DNA of 64,000 bases from Ruminococcus flavefaciens ND2009 (GTDB lineage Bacteria; Bacillota; Clostridia; Oscillospirales; Ruminococcaceae), in the NCBI RefSeq assembly GCF_000621785.1, contig NZ_KK211350.1, positions 18,900 through 82,899 of the forward strand, written 5' to 3'. Position 1 is the first letter of the stretch. Each line of letters opens with the position of its first letter. Positions 24,375 to 35,100 of this stretch are shown here, piece after piece. The notes under the pieces are model-generated. The model searched no databases and was not told the origin of the DNA. It saw nothing but the letters and a program-made list of their open reading frames with translations. A program made the translations under genes and the position numbers.

Positions 24375-24403
24375 ATTATAGCAAATTTCCACGGTGATTA
24401 CAA
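24375..24403 (-). promoter_or_regulatory. Promoter of the leader peptide and corA
   Basis: On the minus strand, TTGTAA - 17 bp - TATAAT with TGC before the -10; predicted start near 24368. Confidence 0.7.
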
Positions 24404-24453
24404 GTATTTTTTGAAAAAGAATTTCTGCCCTCTGTTTTCGCCTGCAAAAATGG

Positions 24454-24483
24454 AAGCCCTCCGTCTCGAAGGACAGAGGGCTT
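24454..24483 (-). terminator. Terminator of the sigma/anti-sigma pair
   Basis: AAGCCCTC ... GAGGGCTT with inner GTC/GAC pairs, then CCATTTTTG on the minus strand, about 50 bases after the gene end. Confidence 0.6.
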
Positions 24484-24531
24484 GACTCTGGTTTATCTGT
24501 TATTTTGATCATTCTCCTAATAAAGAGGCTC

Positions 24532-25446
24532 TTATCTGCTTCCGCTAAAAAAGTAATTGTATATCTCATCGGGCATATATGCCTGCTCGTTCCAGTTCCT
24601 GCGCACCCATCTTTCCGAGAAGCACAAAGCATAGGCGTTTCCGTCGCTTCCGTTGATATAGCCCTCGGGAGGACGTCCGCCCACGGTAACATCATAGCTC
24701 CATGGCGTATACGAAAGTCCGCTAAGAGTGCTCATGATCCATGCTCCGTCCTCGGGATACCATGTGAGGTAGGGTATATATCCGGGATCATGTTCGGGTG
24801 TCGGGCGCTCGGTAACAGGCTCAGTAGGTTCATATACAACAGGCTCATTTGTAGTGACTGTTGTGGGCTTCTGGGTAGTCTGCGCTTTTGTGGTGGTAGT
24901 CTTATTCGGCTGTATGGGCTTGGCTGTGGTGGTCACATTTTCCCTGCCCTCGGGCTCGTTATTCTCCTCCTGCGGCTCACCGTTGTTCTCCTCCCGGGGA
25001 GCTTCCGTGCTTTCCTCTCGGGGAGCATCGGTCATGGGCTGTTTATCTTTCTCCGCAGCAGTTGTATTTTTGCTTTCTTTTGTATCTGTTTCTGTTTCAG
25101 CAGTCCTGCCATCGGAAGTCACCTCCGCGGTCTCACCGCTGCCCTTTGCCTTTGTGCCCATGTCCTCGGTAGTCTCTGTGACAGCCACGTTGCTCACCTC
25201 ATCAAGCAGGGGCGGATGGTTCTTCAGCATAAGGGCTCCGCCTGTGCCGACGCCTGCAATGAGCAGCACCGCCGAGGCAATAGCCGCAGTCCTCTGCCAT
25301 GTTATCTTCCGATACTTTTCAACGCCCGAGACCGTCATGGCTTTTTCGTTTTCGGCGTCTGTCAGAGCTTCCGTTTTTATCTCGGCTTCTCTGACTATAT
25401 CCTCGTCGATAAGGTCGATGACCTTGAAAAACTTCTGTTTATTCAT
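24532..25446 (-). CDS. Membrane-anchored anti-sigma-like protein with Thr/Glu-rich stalk
   Basis: 304 residues: cytosolic N-terminus (1-50, begins NKQKFFKVIDLIDEDIVREAE), one membrane helix (about 52-74), a long Thr/Glu/Pro-rich outer stalk (85-215) and a C-terminal outer domain of about 80 residues rich in Trp/Tyr (YLTWYPEDGAW, VRRNWNEQAYMPDEIYNYFF) that I do not recognise. It overlaps the ECF sigma gene by 8 bases, so it is very likely its transmembrane regulator. There is no zinc-binding ZAS motif and no RsgI N-terminal signature. The outer domain could sense a wall or substrate signal. Confidence 0.72.
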   Translation of the reverse strand: MNKQKFFKVIDLIDEDIVREAEIKTEALTDAENEKAMTVSGVEKYRKITWQRTAAIASAVLLIAGVGTGGALMLKNHPPLLDEVSNVAVTETTEDMGTKAKGSGETAEVTSDGRTAETETDTKESKNTTAAEKDKQPMTDAPREESTEAPREENNGEPQEENNEPEGRENVTTTAKPIQPNKTTTTKAQTTQKPTTVTTNEPVVYEPTEPVTERPTPEHDPGYIPYLTWYPEDGAWIMSTLSGLSYTPWSYDVTVGGRPPEGYINGSDGNAYALCFSERWVRRNWNEQAYMPDEIYNYFFSGSR

Positions 25447-25993
25447 ATTGATAGCCCTCCTTCTTCAAAAAATCCTTCAGCTTTTTCCGCGTTCTGAAAA
25501 GATAGGTGGCGGCGGTGCGTTCCTTTATGCCGTAGTACTCCGCTATTTTTGCAAGGCTGTCGCCGTACCAGTAGCGCCTCACGAAAACCTTCCTGTGAAG
25601 CTCCTCCTGAGTCCGCAGGAATCGGCTTATCGCCTCCGCAAGAGCTTTTTCCTCGCCGCCTCCCTCTCTGAAGTCGGGTATGCACTCGGAAAGCTCATCC
25701 AGTGAGACCGCAAAATTGCTGCTGCGCTTTTCTGCGGAGTTGTACTTGTACCTGTCAAGTGCCTTGTTCTTCACCGTGTGGCAGAGATAGGTCTTGATGT
25801 CACGCGGTTCATCGGGCGGTATCTTGTTCCACAGCTCGTAATAGGCGGAATTAACGCACTCCTCTATGTCCTCGCGGCAGGAAAGGATATTCCCTGCGAT
25901 ATAAAAGCATAGCTTGTCGTATTTCTTTTTAAGTTCCGCGATCGCCATTTCGTCCCTTTTGCGAAAAAGCTCTGTTATCGAAGCGTCATCCAT
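25439..25993 (-). CDS. ECF-type RNA polymerase sigma factor
   Basis: 184 residues. Region 2 (about 10-80; DIEECVNSAYYELWNKIPPDEPRDIKTYL, with the DxxxDxxQ-like helix) and region 4 (about 120-175; VFVRRYWYGDSLAKIAEYYGIKERTAATYLFRTRKKL). It directs core polymerase to target promoters. ATG at 25993 has AAAGGAGG 8 bases upstream. It is followed by and overlaps the membrane regulator gene, the standard sigma/anti-sigma pairing. A perfect AGGTAAG/CTTACCT hairpin (26013-26033) lies directly before its RBS. Confidence 0.92.
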   Translation of the reverse strand: MDDASITELFRKRDEMAIAELKKKYDKLCFYIAGNILSCREDIEECVNSAYYELWNKIPPDEPRDIKTYLCHTVKNKALDRYKYNSAEKRSSNFAVSLDELSECIPDFREGGGEEKALAEAISRFLRTQEELHRKVFVRRYWYGDSLAKIAEYYGIKERTAATYLFRTRKKLKDFLKKEGYQYE

Positions 25994-26012
25994 GGCTGAG
26001 CCTCCTTTCCAG

Positions 26013-26033
26013 AGGTAAGTTTCCCTCTTACCT
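26013..26033 (-). promoter_or_regulatory. Hairpin in leader of the ECF sigma gene
   Basis: Perfect 7-bp stem AGGTAAG / CTTACCT with a 7-base loop, a few bases upstream of the sigma RBS. Confidence 0.4.
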
Positions 26034-26088
26034 ATATATTTGAAATCTGTCCGTGAATATTTCAACTTCGCAGATATTTTTTCGGGAA

Positions 26089-26124
26089 TAAAAAAGAACT
26101 GCCGGACATTATGTCCGACAGTTC
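26089..26124 (-). terminator. Terminator of the giant adhesin gene
   Basis: GAACTG-CGGACAT / ATGTCCG-CAGTTC with one opposed mismatch, followed on the minus strand by CTTTTTTATT, 38 bases after the stop. Confidence 0.85.
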
Positions 26125-26161
26125 CGAATGACTTATGACCTTGTGCTCCTAAGAGCTTCCA

Positions 26162-29100
26162 TTACTGGTCGTCACGCTTTCTTGAACGAGCTGCGAAGGC
26201 TGCTGCTGCTGCAAGTGTGAATATCGCAAATGCTGCGCTTATGCCCTTGACGCCCGTCTTAGGAGAATTCGTTGTGACCTTCTTGGTGGTTGTTGTGGTC
26301 TTAGCCTTTGTTGTAGAGGTCGTTGTGCTCGATGCACCACCTGTTGTAGTGGTTGTCGTGCTTGTCTCCTCTGCTGTTGTTGTGGTGGTTGTGGTTGTAG
26401 TAGTTGTTGTAGTGGTTGTAGTTGTGGTTGTTGTAGTTGTTGTTGTGGTAGTTGTAGTTGTTGTAGTAGTTGTGGTAGTAGTTGATGATGTTCTTGTAGC
26501 ATCGTCGCCGCCGCCGATAATTGTTGTGGTGGAGGTTGTGATCTCCTGACCCATAATATCGGTAACTGTTGTTGTGGTGGTCTCGATCCTCTTGTCGATC
26601 ATAACTACTGTGTCGCTGTCTGTCTCAACGCCGTCTACAGAAGTGAGCTTGCCGTCCTCAACAGTGAATGTGATGTTGGTAGCTACCTCGTAGCCTGTAG
26701 GAGCTGCGATCTCTTCAAGAACGTACTTGCCGTCCTCAAGAGTTACAGTTGTTGCAGAGTTGCCTGAGATCCAGATCAGTGAGTTGCCAGAACCCTTTTC
26801 AACAGAAGCACCATCGCCTATAACGATCCTGCCCTCTTCAAACTCGATCGGGCTGCCGTTCTCGTCTACACCTGTGAGTGTCAGCTTAGCGCCGGGAACC
26901 TCTTCGCTGTAAACGTCCTGCTTGTCGATCTTTACAACTGCCAGAGTTGTGGTAGTTGTTGTTGTAGTGGTGGTCGTTGTTGTAGTCGTTGATGTTGTGG
27001 TTGTAGTTGTGGAGGTGGTTGTTGTGGTCGTTGATGTTGTGGTAGTCGTTGTAGTTGTAGAAGTAGTTGTAGTTGTTGTCGATGTTGTTGTGGTAGTAGT
27101 TGTTGTAGTAACTATACGCTCATCGATCATTACAACTGTATTCTCACTTGCAGGCTTACCATCGATCATTGTGACCTTACCGCCCTCAACTGTGAATGTG
27201 ATCGCGCTTGCCTTCTCGTATCCGTTAGGTGCAGCCAGCTCTTCGAGAGTGTATGTACCGTCCTCAACAGTTACGATAGTCTTTTCCTTGCCTGACAGCC
27301 ATACCAGTGATGTGCCGACGCTGTTGATCTCAGTGCCGCCCTCGCCGATAGTGAGCTGACCATCCTTGAAGATGATAGGCTGACCTGCGCTGTCCTTACC
27401 TGTGAGAGTAAGTCTTGCGCCTTCAACTTCCTTGCTGTTCATACCGTCTACCTTGTCGATATTGACCTTAGCGGTTACAACAGTTGTGGTAGTTGTTGTT
27501 GTGGTCGTTGTAGTTGTTGTTGTCGTCGACGTTGTTGTAGTGGTTGTAGTTGTCGACGTTGTGGTTGTTGTGCTTGTGGTTGTCGACGTTGTAGTTGTAG
27601 TCGACGTTGTGGTTGTGGTTGTTGTAGTTGTAGTAGATGTTGTAGTAGTAGTTGTTGTTGTAGTTGTAGTAGATGTTGTAGTAGTTGTTGTTGTTGTAGT
27701 TGTTGTAGTAGTTGTTGTAGTAGTAGTGGTAGTTGTTGTGGTTGTTGTGGTAGTTGTAGATGTAGTAGTTGTGGTTGTAGGTGTTGTAGTGGTAGTTGTG
27801 GTCGTTGATGTTGTTGTAGGTGTTGTTGTCGAAGTTGTAGTTGTGGTGGTTGTGGTCGATGTTGTGGTAGTGGTCGTAGTGGTTGTTGTGGTTGTAGTTG
27901 TGGTCGTTGTTGTCGTAGTAGTTACGCGCTCATCGATCATTACAACCTTGTTCTCACTTGCAGCCTTACCATTGATCTTTGTGACCTTGCCGCCCTCAAC
28001 TGTGAACTCGATCTTGCTTGCCTTCTCGTATCCGTTAGGTGCAGCCAGCTCTTCGAGAGTATATGTACCGTCCTCAACAGTTACGATAGTGGGCTTTGTA
28101 CCTGACAGCCATACCAGTGATGTGCCGACACCGTTGATCTCTGTTCCGCCGTCGCCTACTGTCAGCTGACCGTCCTTGAATACGATGGGCTGACCGTCGC
28201 TGTCCTTACCTGTGAGGGTAAGTCTTGCATCCTTGACTTCCTTGCTGTTCATGCCATCAACCTTGTTGATGTTTACCTTAGCGGTAACAACAGTTGTGGT
28301 CGTCGTAGGTGTGGTGGTAGTTGTCGTCGTGGTCGACGTTGTGGTTGTGGTTGTCGTTGTTGTTGTCGTCGACGTTGTTGTAGTTGTAGTCGACGTTGTG
28401 GTTGTCGTGGTTGTCGACGTTGTTGTGGTAGTCGACGTTGTCGTAGTGGTTGTTGTGGTTGTAGTTGTAGTAGTTGTGGTAGTTGTAGTTGTGGTGGTGG
28501 TTGTAGTAGTTGTAGTAGTGGTTGTTGTAGATGTTGTAGTTGTGGTAGTAGTGGTTGTTGTAGATGTTGTAGTTGTGGTTGTAGGTGTTGTTGTCGTAGT
28601 TGTAGTTGTGGAGGTCGTGGTCGATGTTGTGGTAGTTGTCGAAGTGGTTGTTGTGGTTGTAGTAGTTGTTGTCGTAGTAGTAGTTGTTGTAGTAACTATA
28701 CGCTCATCTTCCATTACAACCTTGTTCTCACTTGCAGCCTTGCCATTGATCTTTGTGACCTTACCGCCCTCAACTGTGAACTCGATCTTGTTTGCTACCT
28801 TGTATCCGTTAGGAGCAGCCAGCTCTTCGAGAGTGTATGTACCGTCCTCGATAGTTACGATGGTCTCCTTTGAACCTGACAGCCATACCAGTGATGTGCC
28901 GACGCTGTTGATCTCAGTGCCGCCCTCACCTACTGTGAGCTGTCCGTCCTTGAATACGATGGGCTCCTTGCCCTTCTTACCTGTGAGGGTAAGTCTTGCG
29001 CCCTTGACCTCGGAACCATCAGTTGCGTCTGCCTTGCTGATATTTACCTTAACGGTAGTTATAACAGGTGCAGTCGTAGTAGTGGTGGTCGTTGTGGTCG

Positions 29101-32100
29101 TGGTCGTAGTAGTTGTTGTTGTCGTCGACGTTGTTGTAGTTGTAGTAGTTGTCGACGTTGTGGTTGTAGTTGTTGTCGACGTTGTTGTGGTTGTTGTAGT
29201 TGTAGTTGTTGTGGTTGTTGTGGTTGTTGTGGTAGTTGTAGTAGTTGTTGTGGTTGTTGTAGTTGTAGTTGTTGTAGTTGTTGTAGTTGTAGTAGTTGTG
29301 GTTGTCGACGTTGTAGTTGTCGAAGTTGTTGTAGTTGATGTGGTAGTGGTGGTTGTTGTGGTAGTTGACGTTGTTGTAGTTGTAGTTGTTGTTGCCTCAG
29401 CGTCATTTACCTTGATAACACCATTTTCCTTATCAACTGTGTAGTAACCTGTCTCAGAGTCGGGCTTTGCCTCTGTCTCGAGAGCCTCGCCTGATGCGTC
29501 TGTGATCTTGTTACCGCTGATAGTGAAGTTCAGCTCAGAAGTGATGATGGAGTATGTTACCTCTCCGTCGGTGAAGTCATCACCTGTCTCCTTGAGTGTG
29601 TAATCGCCGTCCTTGAGAGCTCTTACGATCTTTGCAGCATCGCCTGAGATCCACTGGATACCGAGTACCTTGCCTTCGCTGTCTACAACGCTTGTGAAGT
29701 CCTTATCGTCCTTGTTAGCGTCTAAGATAGATGTCCAGTCAATGTCGGGGTTAGTGAGCTCGAGCTGAGCCTTCTTAACTTCATTCTTGCCTGTGATATC
29801 GTACTTGCCTATTGTGAACTCGTTGGGAGCGTCCTCGATAACGAGGTGGCCTGTCTCCTCGTCCACATAAGCCTTGCCGTTTGTGGTTGCTGATACGTCC
29901 TTTACCTCGTTGCCGTCAAGGTAGAATGTAAAGGTGGAAACTACTTCGTATCCGTCGGGAGCAGTCTTCTCAACCAGTGTGTAGTGACCGCTCTTAAGAC
30001 CTGTGAACTTAGCAGAGTTGCCGGGGAACTCAGTCTCTGTGATCTCGCCCAGCGCCTCGCCGCCGTTGATCTTAACGCCCTTGAATGTTACGCCCTCATC
30101 GTTGGATGTGAGTGTGAATACAGCGTTTCCTGCGTCAGCTGTTATCTCCTTGGCACCGAGAGCCTTCTTGTCGATAGTAACTGTCGACTCAAGCTCGTCC
30201 TGGACCTCGATAGTCTTGCCGTCGTTCTTCTTCTCTACCTTGCCTGTTGTTACGGTATCAACATCCTTAACAACACCGTTATCGATAGTGAAGTTAAACT
30301 TGGTAACTACTGAGTAGCCGGTAGGAGCTGCGGTCTCTTCCAGGCTGTACTTGCCGTCCTTGAGACCTGTGAATTTTACGTTGTTGCCTGTGAACTCGTA
30401 AGATGTCTCACCATTTTCGAATATTACGGAAGTAGCTTCCTCACCTTCGCCCATGCTGATAGTAACACCGTCGAGTGTCTTGCCCTTTTCCTCAACTGTG
30501 AGGACAAATGTAGCAGAGCCTGCCTCTGCGGGGATCTCCTCGCCGCCGAGAGCCTTCTTGTCAAGTGTGATAGTTGACTTTTCGTCCTCAACTACGAGGT
30601 GATCGTTTTCGTCAACATAAGCGTTGCCGTCTGTAACTGTGCTTACATTTGAAACGTAACCTTTTTCGTCAACGTCGAATGTGAACTCTGTTACAGTTAT
30701 GAATCCGTCGGGAGCTGTTGTCTCCTTGAGAGTGTATGTACCCTTCTTGAGGCCCTTTAATACTGCTGTGTTGCCATCGAAGTCAACGGATGTCTTTCCG
30801 TCCTCGACTGCTACAGCACCTTCGCCCTCTCCGACTGTTACGCCGTTGAAGTTCAAGCCCTCTGTCTTAGCAGTGAGTGTGAACTTAGCCTTGCCTGCAG
30901 CTTCGTCGATAGGAGCTCCGCCAAGAGCCTTCTTGTCGATGACTACTGTTGTCTTGTCGTCCTCAACAACCAGGTGACCGTTCTTGTCAACATAAGCATC
31001 GCCGTCTGTTACTGTATCAATTACAGTTACCTTTCCGTCCTTGTCTACGCTGAATGTGAACTTTGTCACTGTTACGAATCCGCTTGGAGCAGCAGTTTCT
31101 TCAAGTGAGTATACACCGGGTCTGAGACCTGTGAAGCTGATGTTGTTGCCTGTGAAGCTATAGATGTTATCCTCGGCAGTGATGGTTTCGGAAGTTGCTT
31201 CCTCACCTGTGCCCTGGGATACTGTTACGCCCTTGAAGTTAGCGCCCTCATCCTCAGCCTTGAAAATAAATGTTGCGCTTCCTGCTTCAGCGGGGATCTC
31301 CGCGCCGCCAAGAGCCTTCTTGTCGATAGTCACGCTGTTCTGACCGTCCTCAACAACAAGGTGTCCTGTCTTTTCGTCGATGTAAGCCTTGCCGTTTGTA
31401 GTTGTACCTACATTGTCTACCTTGCCGTCAACGATGTCGAATGTGAACTTTGTTACTGTTGTGAAGCCGCCGGGAGCAGCTGTCTCTTCCAGGCTGTATG
31501 AGCCGTTCTTGAGACCTGTGAAGTTTACGTTATTGCCTGTGAACTCGTATGATGTCTCACCATTTTCAAATGTTACGGAAGTTGCTTCCTCACCTTCGCC
31601 CATGCTGATCGTTACACCATTGAGTGTCTTGCCGTCCTCCTCAACTGTGAGAACGAATGTAGCCTTGCCTGCCTCTGCGGGGATCTCCTTGCCGCCGAGA
31701 GCCTTCTTGTCAAGTGTCATTGTTGACTTAGCGTCCTCAACTACGAGGTGACCGTTTCTGTCAACATAAGCATCGCCGTCAGTCAGCTTATCAAGAACTG
31801 TTACCTTGCCGTCCTTGTCAATGCTGAACTTGAATTCAGTTACAGTTGTGAAGCCGTCGGGAGCTGTTTCCTCCTTGAGAGTGTATGTACCCTCCTTGAG
31901 TCCGTTCAGGACAGCTGTGTTTCCGTCGAATTCAACGGAAGTGCTATCGTTCTCAACTGCTGCAGCACCTTCGCCTTCGCCGATGACTACACCGTTGAGG
32001 TTGAGTCCCTCGTCTACAGCTGTAAGTGTGAACTTAGCCTTGCCGGCTTCCTCAGCGATAGGCTCGCCGCCCAGCGCCTTCTTGTCGATGATGACCTTGG

Positions 32101-35100
32101 TCTTTGTATCCTCAACTACGAGGTGACCTGTCACCTTGTCGATATAAGCCTGTCCGTCAGTCTCTGTGACTACGTTGGTCACCTGACCCTTTTCGTTTAT
32201 ATCGAATGTGAACTTTGTTGCTGTTGTAAATCCGTCGGGAGCAGCGATCTCTTCGAGAGTGTATGTACCCTTCTTGAGACCTGTGAACTTGGCATTGTTG
32301 CCCTGGAATGTATAAGATGTATCTGTAGCCTCCAGTACCTTGCCTGAAGTTGCTGCACCTGCTATGATCTCAACGCCCTCGAGGTTCTTGCCCTCAGCAG
32401 CTGAAAGTGTGAATGTTGCCTTGCCTGCTCCGGCAGGGATAGGCTCGCCGCCAAGTGCCTTCTTATCAAGAACTACTGTTGATCTTGCGTCCTCGACCTG
32501 GATAGTTGTGTCGTTTACCTTCTTTGAGTTGCCGTTAGTGGCTGTCTCAACTTCCTTTACCTTACCATTTTCGATAGTAAAGTTGAACTTTGTAACGACT
32601 GTATATCCGTTGGGAGCTGCGGTCTCTTCCAGGCTGTACTTGCCGTTCTTGAGACCTGTGAATGTGATGTTGTTGCCTGTGAAGGTGTAAGCTGTTACAT
32701 CTTCTCCAAGTGCGGGAGCTGCTGAAGCTGTCTCACCTGTGGAAACTGTAACGCCGCCCAGGTTAAGACCTGTCTCCTCAGCCTTGAGCACGAATGTAGC
32801 TGTGCCTGCTTCTGCGGGGAGCTCTTCGCCGCCAAGTGCCTTCTTGTTGATAGTAACGGTGGACTGCTTGTCCTCAACTACGATCTCGCCGTCACGTCCG
32901 ATGTAGGATTTACCGTTTGTAGTATTTGAAACGTTTGTTACCTTGCCGTTGTCATCAACTTCAAATGTGAACTTGGTAACTGTTGTGTAGCCGTTGGGAG
33001 CTGTTGTCTCCTCAAGTGAGTACTTGCCTGCCTTGAGGTATTCAAATGTAGCATTGTTTCCGTCGAACTCTGCTTCTGTAACTCCCTCGCCGAGAGCTGT
33101 GCCGCCGTTGAGCTTAACGCCCTCAAGTGTCTTGCCCTCGTCCTCAGCCTTTAATGTGAACTTAGCCTTGCCTGCTGATTCGGGGATAGGAGCTCCGCCG
33201 AGTGCTACCTTGTCCAGCTTGATGATGGGCCGATCCTCGATCTTGAGTACCTTGCCGCCTTCAAGAGGTGTTACCTTGCCGTCTGTAACAGCGCTTACCT
33301 CTGTTACGAGACCGTTGGATATAGTGAATGTGAACTCGGAAACTGTTGAGAATCCCTCGGGACCTGCTGTTTCCTTGAGTGAATATGTACCGTTCTGGAG
33401 ATACTCGAACTTTGTGCTGTTGCCTTCAAAGTCATAGGAAGTAACTTCACCGATCTCCTCGTTGTTGACCTTGACGCCCTTGAGTGTAGCGCCCTCGTCC
33501 TTGGCGGTCAGTGTGAACTTAGCGTTGCTTCCTTCGATTATATCTCCGCCGAGAGCAGCCTTGTCGATAACTACGATAGGTGCGTCCTCGACCTTGATGT
33601 GTCCGTCTTCGCCGACATAAGCCTTGCCTGTTGTACCTACGTCGCTGACGCTTACTACCTTGCCCTTGTCGTCTACTTCAAATGTAAATGTACTTACAAG
33701 CGAGTAGCCTGAAGGAGCAGTTGTCTCTGTCAGCTTGTATGTGCCCTTCTTAAGACCTGTGAATGTGATGTTGTTGTCTGTGCACTCAACATTCTCGATC
33801 TTTGCAACTTCGCCGAGAGCCTCGCCGCCGTTGATGCTTACGCCCTTGAGAGTCTTGCCCTCGCCTACAGCCTCAAGTGTGAACTTAGCCTGTCCTGCTT
33901 CAGCAGGGATAACTGATCCGCCCAGAGCTGTCTTGTCGAGAGTTACTGTACCTTTCTTTGTGTTGAGGAGTGACTCTGAAGTTCTTGTGCTTACTACCTC
34001 GCCTGCTTCGTTCATATCAGCGATGACGCCGTCCTTGATAACGAAGGTCTTTGCCTCAGCCTTTTCGTAGCCTGCGGGTTCCTTTGTTTCCTCAAACTTG
34101 TATGTACCGTCCATCAGTCCCCTGAAAGTCTTGGGATTCTCTGTCTTGGTGTTCCATGTTACAGAGCCGCCGACTTCAAGAGTATCAACATCATTGATAG
34201 TGTTTACGGTCTTGCCGGAAGCTGAAACGAAGGTGAGCTTCATCTCTGCGCCTTCGGGGCCCTCAGGTCTGGTATTGCCTGATGCTCCGAATTCCTTTGC
34301 AAGGGTTATCTCGGAAACGCTGTCTGTGATTATAATGCCCGAATCGCTGCCGGGAGCCAGCTTGATATTGCCTGTTGTGGAGGCATTTGTAAGAGTGATC
34401 TTGCCGTCAGTGATATTGAACTCGAACTTTGACTCTACCTTGGTATAACCGTTAGGTGAAGCTGTCTCTTCGAGAACATAGTCACCGTCATCAAGACCTG
34501 TCATTGCAGCCTCGCCGCCTGTGAACTCGTATGCCTTACCGCCGTCTGTCAGCTCGGCAAGCTTTGATACGCTTACCTCGGGAGCCATCATGCCGCTTTC
34601 AACGCGGATGTTATAGATCCTGCCGTCATCAAGTGTAAGTACATAAGATCCGTCATAGAGACCTGAGATCACAAGTGTGTCGCCTGAAGCTGTGCCTGTT
34701 GTCACATAGGAATTCTGCTTTGCTGTCTCATTGACTGCCACATCGTCGATCTTTACATTATTAAATGTATTACCGCGGAGTGTGTAGCCCATGCCGTCAG
34801 CAGTATTCTTGATAGTGATCTGCTTTGAATTTGCTGTAAGGCCGATAGCCTTTGAATAAGTTTCCTCTGCATTCTCAACATCAACTGTGATCTTGCCGAG
34901 TGCTGTGCCGTCCTTCTTGGTGAGCTTGAACTGTGCGCCCTCGATAACGGTCGCGTTCATGTCGTTCTTGCTTACCGAGATGGTCTGCTTCTTATTTATA
35001 ATGTCGTTGATCTTATCATAAGCCTTCTCAGTGTCAGTATAAGTATCGCCGCTCGCACTGAGCTTTCCGTTCTCATCTCTTGCGATGGTGAACGTTCTTA

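Noticed and set aside
27402..29444. Long plus-strand frames rich in Val across the adhesin gene
   Set aside because: They are the reverse complement of the Thr-codon tracts (GTT/GTA/GTG), with no RBS; the minus-strand gene explains them.
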